Positions 1 to 11,334 of a stretch of 64,000 nt of DNA are shown piece after piece. The DNA lies in contig NC_092807.1 of the NCBI RefSeq assembly GCF_040954645.1, positions 25,071,809-25,135,808 of the forward strand. The letters are read 5' to 3'. The stretch comes from Diabrotica undecimpunctata (taxonomy: Eukaryota; Arthropoda; Insecta; Coleoptera; Chrysomelidae). Both the position numbers and the translations under genes were made by a program. The notes below the pieces were generated by a model. That model saw only the letters and a program-made list of their open reading frames with translations, was not told the origin of the DNA and searched no databases. The stretch's first letter is position 1; the number at the start of each line of letters is the position of its first letter.

Positions 1-1606
1 GCCATCACTGCCAAACCGAAATATTTTGTTCCATGGTTGACATTTGTGGCTATAATCAGCCTGTACTTTCGTTAATGTCAACCAATAAATTATATATTTT
101 ATTTAGATTTTTTAAGTAGTATGGTCATTTAAATAAGTATTAAAAAATTTTAATAGTAAATTTTTAGATTTGGACATGGGGGCAAGAAATGGGATGAAAT
201 TGCACCCACTGTCCAGAAAAAAGTATATATATCCATAGCTATACATGTATTGTTATATATTTTATATTCGTTAATAGTATGTGTAGATGCAAATGCACCC
301 CCCTGCAAATAATCCTGGCAGTACCCATGGATCTCCATACCTATAAAATTTACTATATTGATGGATAGTTTCAATTATAAAAATTTGAATCTTTCATTAC
401 AACTGTTGATCTTATGAAAGATATTTTAGTGTTATTTAATCACTTTTTTATTTTTATTTTTTTTATTTAAAAAGTCATTTCCAAAAACATATGTTGTTTC
501 TGCATTCATAAGAACACTTACTCGACTTGTATTAAGAAAGGGAGGTTTATAAAGTCACTTTCAATTATTTGATTATATTAGCTGAGTTTAAGTTTCTATA
601 ATTTATATTTTCCATAGAATTTAAACATAAATATGTGTTCATCACTAATTCTAATATATTTATCCTGTTTTATATTGTATCCAAGACATATAAGACAATG
701 ATACAAGATATAAAAAATAGAAACATATTGTTAGAAAAAATATTCCTAAAAAGGCCCAAAGGTTAATGACACTTGGTACAAAATATTTATATACAATTTT
801 AAAAACAATTACCAAATTTAAAGTAATCATCAATTAAAAGTACTTTAAAACACTGATACCAAAAGTGATAATAGCTATGTAAATAATATTGTAATAATTA
901 GGTAAGTCAAAATATATAAATATCAATTAAAGAAGAAAGCAGAACAACACAATAATAATTTTCAACAGAAAAATTAAACACTTATTCTCACACACTAAAC
1001 ACACACTTCTTGTTATTAAACAATTTTGTAATGTTTATATTCTTATCATATATGATTGGTACCCTATTCATAAAATCTCATTTTTGGAATGGCATGAAGA
1101 AAATGTGAGGAACAATAAACAATACTTTATCATCATCAAAGTATGTTAAAAAATATATGATAAATACAAATAGATCACAAAGAAATATGCAATAACCTAA
1201 ATGAATAGAGGCGCAAAAGAAAGATTTATCGATTATTTAACTTATTGTAATGCAATGTATTTTATTAATATTTTTTATCTTTACCTATGTATCTAATGAA
1301 AAGATTCAAAATTAATATTTTTACATGCATTGTACTATTACCTCATTTAAAAATTTATTCAAATAATGGGATTGTAGTTAATCATAGCCTTTGTGACAGT
1401 AAAAGATTTAGTTCTGGGTTTTAATTCAAAATAACCTTAATTTAATGCTAAATAAACTTCTTTTAATATGTAACTTGGTGGTTTACTCTCAAATTTACTA
1501 GGATCTACTATATAGCCAATTTTACTTTATCATTGGTTATTTCTTTAATCTACCTACTATTCCAGATTTTTTGATACTTTTTATTAATAATAAAGAAGTA
1601 ACTCAC
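1..1606. other. AT-rich stretch, no gene recognised
   Basis: No coding region, repeat family or RNA gene is recognisable here. If the exon at 1607-1691 is real, this stretch is its first intron, because that gene would be read leftwards out of the window. Confidence 0.4.
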
Positions 1607-1691
1607 CTTTATTTTCTGATTTCTCTGATTTTTGAGATTTTTCACTCTTCACTTTGCCACCCTTGGAGGTGGCTCTGTTTCCCGAACTCAT
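1607..1691 (-). CDS. Candidate first coding exon of a host gene
   Basis: On the minus strand an ATG at 1691 opens a 28-codon reading frame that begins MSSGNRATSKGGK and is rich in Lys, Ser and Glu. It ends at a good splice donor (GTGAGT, complement of 1601-1606). The composition suggests a hydrophilic, probably disordered N-terminus. I do not recognise the protein. The remaining exons would lie left of the window. The call rests on the start codon, the donor and non-transposon composition only, so a chance reading frame is possible. Confidence 0.35.
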
Positions 1692-3129
1692 TTTCTTTGT
1701 ACAATATGTACAGAGGTACTATTTACAAGCTAACTGTAATAAAGAAAATATGTCAATTTGTAATCATAAACTTGACACATTAAGTCAAATGTACTAAAAT
1801 GGGCATGTACTTTATTTTATGATACACATTTTGAGGACAGCCCACTTCAAAATCTAATTATTTCCTGAATTTATTCATATTCCCAGAGTATGTAAGTACA
1901 TGTACAAACTATACATCCAAGGATACTTGGTTGATTCACATTATCAATAATCTGTTTTGATTTTTATAAGGCGAATTATAATACTATATAGTAAGTTATA
2001 ATATACTCAAGATCTTATCAAATTCTGTGATGTTTAGATTTTTTCTTCATTTTCTTAAATCTAAATATTCAGTATTTACGGAAGTTAAGTGCTTTTCACA
2101 GCATTTAACATTAAGTTGTTAGATAACATGTGGTAAATCGATCGTTTTAAAACAAAGTACACGCCGTAAACGTATTTCTATCACAAAAACAAATTAAATC
2201 TACACTTTTCGGCTTTGCAAAATATTATTTTAAATAATACAACGGCAACATCGCGTAGTAATTTGTACAAAGAATGAAGTAATTTTAGTCGTTAGTACAA
2301 ATGTTGACAAATTTTTCATTTGGTCACAAAGACCACATGATTCCATTACGATTCTAATAAGAGTCCTAAAATCATTTTTATCACCATGTGGAAAGACGCC
2401 ATTTCCCGATCTGACAAGCTCTATAGTTGCTCGGAGAAATGCAAATAAAATAACAGAGATTAACAAAATACTAGGAAAGTTACTCGATTTCTTGTCAAAA
2501 AATAAAAAAATATACCACTAATTAAATGATTACTTATTCTATCACTTTCACCCACAATTGTTTTTTTAACAAAAACGTAATGCCGTTAACCATACCTGAT
2601 TTTACAATCCACTCTGGCTGGGCGCTAGGGGTCACCAGTGTAGCCAACATCTCAAATAAAATAGAATCCATGTGAAGCTAGCAGCATTTCTACCGAATTT
2701 ATCCGAATTGACCATGGACGGAGTAAGTAAGTTACTTGTGGGTATTAGTAGCACAATCGAAAAATTAATGTTTCACTATAGAGATACCAACGAAAAACGG
2801 AAATGAAAAACACGGGCCTGAAAAACATCTTTATAGAATGAAAAACAAATATGTAGTTATACTTTTGTAATTCTTATTTTCATTTTTTATTCAATTTTCA
2901 TTTTATTTATTTGCATCAATTTATTTTAAATAACAATAAAACGTAAATTATTAAATTATTTCTTTAGAAGTATTTATAATTTAACCATTAAAAGTTTATG
3001 TTAATAACCCAATATAACTGAATATCGAAAGACTCAACATAAATATATATTAATAGAAAAGGTTAAGTAATCCGAGTTAATAGCAAAATAAAGTTAGTAA
3101 AAATAGCTGTTGTCACCCAGACTTTCTTG
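1692..3129. other. Intergenic, nothing firm
   Basis: No transposon protein fragment is recognised. A short plus-strand reading frame starts at the ATG near 2714 and is directly followed by a donor-like GGAGTAAGT. This could be a tiny first exon divergent from the minus-strand exon at 1607-1691, but nothing else supports it. Confidence 0.3.
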
Positions 3130-3660
3130 TTAGCCATTCAATGCAGTGACAGTTGCTTTAAATCTTTGCCTTTTAAAGCACGTTGTCGAACAGATTGATA
3201 ACGAATTCTTACACACTTGACAACGAATCCATTTTTCTTTGGATCGTGAATGCGAAATTAGTTCGTTACAGTAAATGCAAGCTGCATCGTCCGAGTCGTC
3301 TTCTTCAAAAGAAGAGTCACAATCGTCTTCAGAACTGTTTGTAGTTGAAACACGAACTTGCCTTTTCACTTTTCTTGCGTCTTGTTTTCTTTTTTTGCTT
3401 CTTTTTCTGTAATTTTTTGTTTTATATCATCAATTTCTGGCGTTGAATTTAAATATCCTGTTTGACCCCAACCCCTTTTCTGAGATACTTCAGATACTCC
3501 AGCTAAAGGAGGAGGACAAATATCTTCGACCGAGATGTTTAGGACTGACGATGATGTTGATTTCTGATGAAACTTCAATCGAAGAAACATTTTGGTTCCG
3601 ATGTTCCGGTAGTGAGTTCTCGCCAGAACATCCTGGTAGTGGGTTTTATTCATAATTTTC
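3130..3660 (-). pseudogene. pogo-1 transposase, C-terminal part
   Basis: This is the C-terminal tail of a pogo/Tigger-type transposase in two overlapping frames joined by one frameshift near 3366. The first frame contains the Pro-rich stretch around VEDICPPPLAG and a basic Lys/Glu segment. The second contains an acidic Ser/Asp/Glu stretch and then a zinc-binding pattern (CIYC, later CQVC, then two more Cys). The related element at 59 kb has the same order of basic tail, acidic stretch and Cys-rich end. It is broken and non-functional. It joins in order to the transposase part at 5697-6860 once the intervening LINE is removed. Confidence 0.65.
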
Positions 3661-3673
3661 TCTATCTGTTGTT
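3661..3673. repeat. Target-site duplication of LINE, 3' copy
   Basis: TCTATCTGTTGTT occurs here and again at 5668-5680, exactly flanking the LINE insertion. Thirteen identical bases next to a poly(A) tail are what target-primed reverse transcription leaves. Confidence 0.85.
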
Positions 3674-3845
3674 TTTTTTTTTTTTTTTTTTTTCGGTGGA
3701 ATTTATGGCTTTGGCGAGAACCAATTAGCCAGACTATGTTAGATTGAATCATTAATTTGTGTAAAATGTTTCATAGTATCAGACCTGAGCATGATGTATT
3801 CATTTTTTGTTTTGTTAGTAATATATAAAATGTGTAAGGTGTTTA

Positions 3846-3952
3846 CATATATACATATATACATATATATACACACATATATACACACATATATATTTTT
3901 TTTTTTTTTATTTTTTTTTTTTTATTTTTTTTTTATTTTTATTTTTTTTTTC
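3846..3952. repeat. TA/CA microsatellite and A-rich tract inside the LINE 3' region
   Basis: An alternating TATATACA run is followed on the plus strand by T-runs broken by single A bases. Read in the LINE direction, this is a degraded A-rich tail that directly follows the sequence CTAGCGCGG, suggesting an older 3' end of the LINE. Confidence 0.6.
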
Positions 3953-4059
3953 CGCGCTAGGGCGTCAACCCGGTTCATCCCCTCGGAGGTTTCAGCCCTC
4001 TTTGTGTGCTTTACGTTTAGTTTCTTTCGCAGAATTGTATACAAAATTGGTTAGTAATT

Positions 4060-5541
4060 TTACAGTTTTAGTTTACAGTTTATGATGTGTTGATGAAGTA
4101 CATAAAGGATATCATTATTTCCTGAAAAAATAATACAATTTAGATCTATTGGAAGGTTTATCTTGTACTGAATTAAGTTTTTGTATAGTTGATTAATGTT
4201 TACATTATTTATTGGACATTCAAGTAAAACATGTACTAATGTACCCATTTTACCACAACTACACAGTGGATCGTCTGTAATTTTCATTTTGTGCTTATAA
4301 TAAGGTGTTAGTGCATGATTAGCACGTACTCGATTTATTGTGGCAACAAAGTTTCTGTTTGGTATTTTGTGAAACCATGGTTTTCTGGGAATTCTTTGCT
4401 GGTGTTTACAAAAGTTTGTTCCGGTTGTTGAAGCGTTGTGTAGGTTTTGCCACATCTCATTTATTTTGTTTCTTTGGTTTAAGAATAGGTCGGACGGGGG
4501 TAGTTTAAGATTTAGTTCTTCTCCTGATGTTGGGGCTGTTTTTGCTAAGGTATCTACTATTTCATTACCTGTTATACCTGCGTGTCCCTTTACCCATAGA
4601 TATATGACGACTTTATTCTTGATGTGTATCTCATTATGTAAATACAGGATATTTGCTTCAATATGATTAACTGATCTATTTATGTTTACTTTTTTAAGTT
4701 TATCTACTGCACTTTTGCTGTCCGTACATATTATGAATTTGTCGTGGTTAGAGCCGAGTATGTATTTCATAGCTTGCACAATTGCTGTTAATTCTGCAGT
4801 GTATATGGAAGCTTCCTTTGGTAGAATAAATTTTTTGTCAGTATTTTCTTCCACATGGTAAAAGGCACAGCTGGTATATTCTTTTGACTTTGATCCATCA
4901 GTGAATATAGAATCATAGTTTGGCCAGTATTTGTTTTTTGTTTCGTTAAACTTTGATTGATTGAAACTTGCTACTTCTTGACTTTCAAAATAGTAGGTTC
5001 TAATTTCCCGTGAAAAAATTTGTTCTGGCGAGTAAATTAGAACCGGGGGGAGTTGGTTGGAATAAAGTATATCTGTAATGTCAAGTATTTCTGAGAAAGT
5101 TTCTACTATGAGGGGGGTTTTCTTGAAGTGCCAGTATCTATGGGTCAAAACTTGAACTGTTAGTGATTGTATACTATTGAGGTAAGAAGTTTTTTTGGAA
5201 ATGGTTTTTATCACAAATTTTCTGCTCAATAGTTGTCTTCTTAGTTTAAGAGGAGGTTCCACAGCTTCAGCTTGCATAATATTTATGGGTGTTGACTTAA
5301 GATATCCCAGGCAAACTCTTAAGCATTTATTTTGTTGTATCTCGATTTTATTTAGATGTGTATCTGCTGCTGTTCCATAGAGTTGACTTCCATAATCCAT
5401 TATTGATCGTACCATTGTTTTGTAGAAAAGTAAAGCCGTATTTGGATCTGCTCCCCACTTTGCCCTACAAAACGCTCTTAAAATATTTATAGAATTACAT
5501 AATATATATGTATTTTCTCTAGAAATAGAAACAACTATCAA
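4060..5541 (-). pseudogene. LINE ORF2 fragment: RT C-terminus plus RNase H
   Basis: A 493-codon frame that stays open. It begins in the RT thumb region (motif LRAFCRAKWGADPNT, then MDYGSQLYG), as in I/Jockey-type elements. RNase H follows, with the active-site strand FTDGSK, the acidic EL in YTAELTAIVQ, CTDSKSA, and the late motif VKGHAGITGNEIVD. Near the C-terminus there is a Cys/His pattern (CSCG...H...C). RNase H after RT points to the I or LOA group, not Jockey. The endonuclease and RT palm are missing, so this copy cannot move by itself. The open frame suggests a fairly recent insertion. Confidence 0.8.
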
Positions 5542-5667
5542 AGACCATTAACAATAGGAAAATATAAACTCCGTATTAGCAACTCTGTAAAATATCTTGG
5601 CCTACATCTAGATAGAAAACTATTATGGAAGGACTGTATCCACCAAATCATCAAAAAAACAAGTAAT
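5512..5667 (+). pseudogene. Inverted 5' piece of the same LINE (RT segment)
   Basis: On the plus strand the sequence reads FSRNRNNYQRPLTIGKYKLR, then the RT motif SVKYLGLHLDRKLLWKDCI. This segment belongs directly upstream of the LRAFCRAKWG motif encoded on the opposite strand at about 5470. The switch lies near TCTAGAAATAGA (about 5515-5530), where short complementary sequence could have helped strand joining. Confidence 0.75.
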
Positions 5668-5680
5668 TCTATCTGTTGTT
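5668..5680. repeat. Target-site duplication of LINE, 5' copy
   Basis: Second copy of TCTATCTGTTGTT; see 3661-3673. It lies directly against the inverted RT segment, which confirms that the inversion belongs to the same insertion event. Confidence 0.85.
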
Positions 5681-5696
5681 ATAAACGGCAAAAATT

Positions 5697-6860
5697 GTCA
5701 ATCCTCGAAGACATCTGGATTAAACGCATTCTTTTTAAATGCATTTATTGCATTTGATGGAAGAGCACTTTTTAAAGATGCTCTATTAAAGATACTGGCT
5801 ACTTTAAATTTTGTAAATGTTTTACCTGGATTCTGTCGCAGCCATAATTGAATTTCTTAGCCGTAGTAAGTTTGAAGTGGTCTAAAGAGTCCTACGTCCA
5901 AGGGTTGAACGTGATGACAGCAGTGAGCAGGAAAACAAAACATAATAATACCGTTTTCTTTTGCAAACTGGAGAGCTTCAAAACTTTTATGACTACCATG
6001 ACCATCGAGTAACAACAACACTTGGTTGGTTTTAGAAGCCTTTGAATACCTTAAAAAATGTTGCAGCCAGAGACAGAAAATGATGAAGTCATCCATCCTT
6101 TTTCGTGAGCGAAGGCTACACTTCCAGTAGGGGCATCGATTATAAGTTCATCTTTCTTTCTCTGTCGAGGAAAAATCAAAGCAGGAGGAACATATGTTAC
6201 AATTGCATTCATTGTGCATACGAGCGTAAATGTAGACCGCGCTCTGCACTACTTAAAGCACCAACTTGTTTGCGACCTTTACTAGCACAAATCTTCTGCG
6301 ATCTCTTTTGCACAGTTGTCAAACCGGACTCGTCTATGTTATAAATGTTTTCCGGTGGAAATTGAAACTCGTCTAATATATGTGCTAATACTGTAAAATA
6401 TGCACATATATTTGGTTTATTAAAAGCTTGAGCCCTTGCCAACGAAGTATTTTCTGGAGTTCGTAATGATATTCGAGGATTTCGTTTTAAAAAGCCTCTG
6501 ACCCATTTCCAGCCTGCCATCTTGGTTTCCTTATTAAAACTGTGGCTAATATTGTTTCTTTCAGCTACTTCGTATACAAGTTTTCGTAAATCTTTACTGG
6601 TCAGGCCAAAAAACGAGCTTCCATGGTGATAATATGGTCAGCAATTTCCTTTTCAATAGCAGTGGAAAATATTGGTCTTCGTCCTCCCAAATCACCTTTG
6701 GTACTTCCTTGTTGCTTATTAAAGCGCCTTTTCAAAGTCGTTTTTGGAACGTTAAATGTTTTTGCTGTCAGCTTAAACCCCATAGTTTTTCTTGTAGTAT
6801 GCTTTTTAAAGCTTGCTGCATATTACTTTCATTCGACTGTTGCCTTTTATTGGGATCCAT
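5697..6860 (-). pseudogene. pogo-1 transposase, N-terminal and DDE parts
   Basis: Reading from the ATG at 6860 (MDPNKRQQSNESN), a Psq/CENP-B-type helix-turn-helix follows (LTAKTFNVPKTTLKRRF), then the CENP-B-like DNA-binding segment (GWKWVRGFLKRNP), the first catalytic Asp in NIDESGLTTVQK, the second Asp in LLLLDGHGSHKS, and the motif HVQPLDVGLFRPL. Several frameshifts and stops (near 6775, 6600, 6210 and a TAA at 5857) break the frame, and it runs on in conserved form to about 5697. It is an inactive pogo/Tigger transposase. The C-terminal tail is displaced to 3130-3660 by the LINE. Confidence 0.75.
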
Positions 6861-6925
6861 CCCTGTAAAATGTATTATGTTAATCGTTAAGTAGCAACTT
6901 ATTTCCTTTTTCCTATGATGAACCC

Positions 6926-7323
6926 CTAGTCCGTCATAGGTAACGACAAAGGGGTCCATCATAGGCAAATAGACAAGACAGTAAATTTAATTCTGTTACT
7001 TTTGTTTTGACCATTCTAACCTAAAACAAAGTATAGTATTTGACAAAGAAAGTGTAGTCATTTTATACAAAACAAAAGCAACACTTAGCTTAACGTATGT
7101 TACCAGTAAAATATTACTTACCAAAAAATTTTATTAGGTCAGCAACGCCAAATTTTAATTTTACTTCACAAATTTACTATTATAACCGCCACGAGTCTGA
7201 AACTTTGCAAATACTAAACTAAAAACTTAGTGCGCAAGCGGCAACCGGCAATGTGCATGTATCCGCGCCATATTTGAAATTACAGCAGGGGGTCCATCAT
7301 AGACAGGGGTCCAACATAGGCAC
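6926..7323. repeat. Dispersed short repeats at the pogo-1 5' flank
   Basis: Variants of GGGGTCCATCATAG occur near 6950, 7284 and 7304, and a related GTCCGTCATAG near 6930. They lie just upstream of the pogo-1 transposase start and resemble subterminal repeats to which a transposase might bind. Between them the sequence shows no gene. Confidence 0.4.
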
Positions 7324-7639
7324 ACTTCCCCTACCTTTCAATACGAAACTCGCAATGATGTAATAGGGACATCATGTAACAAGGGAATCCCCGAATTGCA
7401 AACACTCACTTTACTGACATCTAGATGTGAATAGTTAATATTTAATTATAATGGTTAATAAAAGAAATTTTTGGATGAAATACAAACCACACTAAAAATC
7501 GCATTAAAAATAATCCGCATAAAAAGATACCTTACTGTGATCATATTGTGTTGATTTCAGCCAGTCTTAAAGAAACCCATGAGTTGTTAGTAAATTTAAC
7601 ATTACGGCAACCGAGATAGGTTTAAAAACTAAGCTCAAA

Positions 7640-8110
7640 AGGACCGTTAAAATAACATAAAGTCTAGTAATATCAAAAGAACCTTCCAATACTTAGAAGT
7701 AGAATTAGAAGACAACGGAAGACAGGAAACAGATATTAATAATACAATTCAAAAAATGATGAACCTATACTACGTAATGAAAAATAAATTCATAAACAAG
7801 ACTGAAATTACAATAAAGACAAAAATTAATGTGTTTAAGTCAATATATAGGCCTATATTAACCTTTGATTGCGATTGCGAGTCGTGGGTTCTAACAGAAC
7901 AACTCGTTGGTGGGGTCAGTTTCAGAGAATGGAGAATACAAAACCGGTTAAGGAAATTTGGCAGGCAAAAACGCAAAGAAGAAAGGTCGACCACGTCAAA
8001 CATGGAATAGAATTCTAGGGAAACATTATCGAAAAAAATGGAACAACATGGATAGAAGCAAGGACGCTGACCAGAAATAAGAAGTAATGGGTCAAATTTG
8101 TAATGTAAAT
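7640..8110 (+). pseudogene. RTE-like LINE fragment, RT C-terminus
   Basis: The plus-strand frame carries FQYLEVELEDNG, then an INVFKSIYRPILTF segment and ESWVLTE, which correspond to the post-catalytic RT region (YLG, RPVLTYGCETW, LT). A degraded GRPRQTW-like tail follows at about 7990 with frameshifts. Only the 3' end of the element is present. Confidence 0.6.
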
Positions 8111-9557
8111 ATAAAGTAGAATATATTTAAGTTTACAAATAGGATTGATTTTATTATTGAATTGTATTTGTATTATCATTTTTTTATTGAATTTACTAAA
8201 AATATTTCAAATATTTGAACACCTCCGCTTATGAAATGCCGAGGTGAATGTCCAAATGAACTTCTCGTTAATGTTACAAACTTCACATCAGTTAACAAGG
8301 CGCTCTTTTTAAACCAGTTAAACAATCTGATATTTTCGACGTTCGTTCATAAATTTAGATAATTATTAAATGTTTTAAAAGTATTCAGTGGATAATCAGA
8401 CTTTTATTTAATATATTTATTACGTAGCCAGCTAAATCTAATTTTAATTATCAACGTATAATTTGTATTTAGAGAAAAGGAGTATTTTGGAAATTTTTAC
8501 ACACAGGCCATTCAGAACCGGTTTGGTAATTTCGTTGTTGACATATAGGTTGGCAATTAATTTTGCTTTGTTTTGATGTTGTGATTGGTTAAAATATAGT
8601 TATTATTTTTACCGATATAAAAAATGATCAACTTTGCATTAAAGATGATAAAATGTTTCAGTTAACTGTTTATTGTAACCTAATATAACGATGACGTCAT
8701 TTATTAGAATCAGAACTGACCCACAAAGCTAAAAAGTAGTGAAGAGGGGGTTCAATGATGGGTTGTTTATAGAAGGTTTTTTATAGCGTTCTGTGATTAA
8801 ATTTTTTTTCAATTATTATATTGTTAATTTACTATAATTATGTAATTGTTCATACCATTTTGTTTTTATTGTTGAATTACAAATTTCGTTTTAATAAATA
8901 GGTACCTAATGTGCTTAAGACAAAAGAATTTATACCTACTTATAATAAACGTTTATCTGTTGTAAACATTGCAATAATTATTTTTAAATAATGAAACATT
9001 TAGTCAAATATTATCTTTGTTTCAGTCTTTCTAAACACTCGAATTCAGATCTTTAGTAAACAATTCCTTTCTATAAAATTCCTCCCGATTAAAAGAGAGA
9101 AAAAAATTTCTCCGGGTTTGCAGTGTTCTCTCTGTTTTTTACATTTTCAGTATCTTCCATTTTTGTTTCTAATCCATTTCATTGATCAGTGGCGTAACAA
9201 ACTCCGTCCTCCCCCCCCCCATAGAATTGGAAATGGGGTCCCTTTAAAAAATTACAAAATGCGACTTTTGTTATAGTGTATTTTTATGTATGAGAGAGTA
9301 ATAAAACAATAAATTATGTATGCAAATCCCTAAACTGTTGATACGGGTGACTCAATGAAAAACAGATATTTGTCAACAAGTTTACAGAAGTATATAGGAA
9401 AACAATTTTAAATTGAGTATGACCACCAGGTATAAAGGTTGGAGCAGAATAGAATACAATAGTTGTGAGGGTTACTAATCCCTAAATAAGGTTGCCAGTG
9501 TCGGAGTGATGGAGGTTAACAGGTACTAATGAATTTGCAAGAAATGTAAGATGTTTA
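8111..9557. other. Intergenic, nothing recognised
   Basis: AT-rich sequence without a recognisable gene or element end. A run of C (about 9209-9220) is the only local oddity. Confidence 0.4.
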
Positions 9558-9585
9558 TTTTATTGGTTATATATAACCAATAAAA
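9558..9585. repeat. Perfect 28-bp palindrome
   Basis: The sequence from 9558 to 9585 equals its own reverse complement, centred on the TATATA at about 9569-9574 and including ATTGGTTA and TAACCAAT arms. Confidence 0.8.
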
Positions 9586-9600
9586 GTTTAATAAGTACCT

Positions 9601-9742
9601 ACCTATTTGCAAAATAAAGTTTAATTCTTTAGATAAAATAAAACGTTTTATTTTATCTATTTGCAAAATAAAGTTTAATTCTTTGCCTATTTGCAAAATA
9701 AAGTTTAATTCTTTAGATAAAATAAAACGTTTTATTTTATCT
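9601..9742. repeat. 84-bp tandem repeat containing a 28-bp perfect palindrome
   Basis: Two copies, offset by 84 bp, of a unit that includes TATTTGCAAAATAAAG and a perfect palindrome (9631-9658 and 9715-9742; arms AGATAAAATAAAAC). A third copy of the TATTTGCAAAATAAAG piece lies between them at about 9657-9684. The repeats sit some 250 bp upstream of the DD82E transposase start and may be part of that element. Confidence 0.75.
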
Positions 9743-9985
9743 GAAATGAGTGCATTCCACGAAGTAAGGGTTTCAACAATCAAACATTTAATTCTTTAAT
9801 TCCAGGAATCTACGACAGTACTTGACTAGATAATTACCTTCTAAACTTATTCCACAGAAAATGTGATAGTGGGTTTTTCCATTTTGTATATAGGAAGGTC
9901 CAAGTGGCGTATTCAAAATTCTTAACAGTTCACTAAAAGTAGGTACTTCATTTGCAAGGTGCAGTTTATTGTGTATACTAGTATT

Positions 9986-11334
9986 ATGGAAAATTTGGAA
10001 GTGCCGTGTAAACGCCGAAAAATTGGTCCTCTAACAGTTAATGAAAAAACATTAATATTTAATTGTTTTAAATCATTTACAGACAAACGTTTATGTGAAA
10101 GTGTTGATGAGACCGTTGAGTTAGTTAGCAGTACACTTGGTGTTGGGAAATCTACGATTTACAGAGTTATTAAAGAGTTATTAAAGAGAAATGTGGTAGT
10201 TTTCAAATGCCACGTAATGCTCCAGGGAAACCAAAATTTCAAATAGAATATCATTTTAAAGAAGGACTTCGACGGAAAGTGCATGAATTCTTCTTTAGAC
10301 AAGAATTTCCAACATTGGATAAAGTTCTTGTCTCAGTTCGAGATGATAAGGATTACCCAGAAATGAGTCGAAGTACGTTATGGAAACTTTTAAAAGAAAT
10401 AGGCTTCCGCTGGAAAAAGAATCCCAGAAAGTCTATTTTATTAGAAAGAAGCGATATTGTCATATGGAGAAGACATTTTCTAAGAACCATAAAGGAAATG
10501 AGAAACCAAAAAAGCAAAATATTTTATCTTGATGAAACATGGATCAACGAGGGTCATACACCAAATAAATTTTGGCAGGATGAAACTGTTACAAGTCAAA
10601 GGCACGCTTTTGTAAATAACTTATCTACTGGTTTAAACCCACCATCAGGAAAGGGACGCAGGCTGATAATAGTACACATTGGCAGTTCAGACGGTTTTGT
10701 TGAAGGTGGTTTATTAACTTTTGAATCAACTCGTACCGGTGACTACCATGAAGACATGAACGCTGATGTCTTTCAAGAATGGTTCGAACAAATGATAGAT
10801 CTTCTTCCTAAGAACTGTGTAATAGTAATGGATAATGCAAGTTATCACTCCAGACTTATAGAAGGACTGCCCACAACCAAGTGGTTAAAAAAAGACTTGG
10901 AGAATTGGCTGAGTTCAAAAAATATTACGTACCATCCCGGATCTATAAGAAAGGAACTTTATTCGTTGTGTGCCCTTCATAAAGAAAAATTTAAAAAATA
11001 CGAAATTGATGAAATTGCCAAAAATCGTGGAATGACAGTACTTAGATCCCCACCATATCATTGTGAATTAAACCCGATTGAACTGGTATGGGCACAGATA
11101 AAGAGTGAAGTTTCAAGAAAAAATACCACTTTTAAAATTCATGATGTTAAACAGTTGTTTTTGGAGGCCGTAAATAATGTAAAACCTGAAAACTGGGAAA
11201 AGGCAGTAAATCACACTATTAAAGAAGAGGAAAAAATGTGGAAGCTGGACAATATTACTGATAAAATGATCGAGCCAGTTATTATAAATCTTGGTTCTGA
11301 AAGTTCATCTTCTGAATCTGATTTGGATTTGTAA
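9986..11334 (+). pseudogene. IS630-Tc1-mariner-type transposase, DD82E spacing (DD82E-1)
   Basis: The protein starts MENLEVPCKRRKIG at 9986, with a helix-turn-helix region (VELVSSTLGVGKSTIYRVIKE). A single frameshift near 10190-10205 moves the frame; the second frame runs open for 375 codons. Catalytic residues in that frame: Asp109 in FYLDETW, Asp209 in VIVMDNASYHS, and Glu in ELNPIELVW. Exactly 82 residues separate the second Asp and the Glu, against 34-41 in most Tc1/mariner families. The spacer holds an IRKELYSLCALHKEK-type helical insert. The C-terminus is Ser/Glu/Asp-rich. Terminal inverted repeats were not found by eye. One frameshift only, so decay is recent. Confidence 0.8.

Larger units (their letters stand above)
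3674..5667 (-). mobile_element. I-like non-LTR retrotransposon copy, 5' truncated and 5' inverted
   Basis: The insertion lies inside pogo-1. The 3' end is at the left: a tract of about 20 A on the minus strand (3674-3693). The minus-strand body encodes the RT C-terminus and RNase H. The rightmost 125-155 bp (about 5512-5667) encode the immediately preceding RT segment but on the plus strand. A 13-bp target duplication brackets the whole unit, so this is one insertion with an inverted 5' end, the hallmark of twin priming. A second A-rich tract lies internally at about 3893-3951. Confidence 0.8.
3130..6972 (-). mobile_element. pogo/Tigger-like DNA transposon relic (pogo-1), split by a LINE
   Basis: The 5' part of the transposase lies at 6860-5697 and the C-terminal part at 3660-3130, both on the minus strand. 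The 1994 bp between them are a LINE insertion flanked by a 13-bp target duplication (3661-3673 and 5668-5680), so the two parts once formed one gene. The true ends are uncertain. Short repeats built on GGGGTCCATCATAG near 6950 and 7283-7323 may belong to the 5' terminal region, but I could not find the matching left inverted repeat. Confidence 0.7.

Noticed and set aside
2590..2800. A plus-strand host gene starting near 2714
   Set aside because: Only a few codons and a donor-like sequence; no second exon or conserved protein to support it.
3846..3900. A CRISPR-like or satellite array
   Set aside because: Simple dinucleotide repeats without unique spacers.
3791..4054. A plus-strand membrane protein rich in Phe and Tyr
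   Set aside because: It is the T-rich strand of the LINE tail and a microsatellite.
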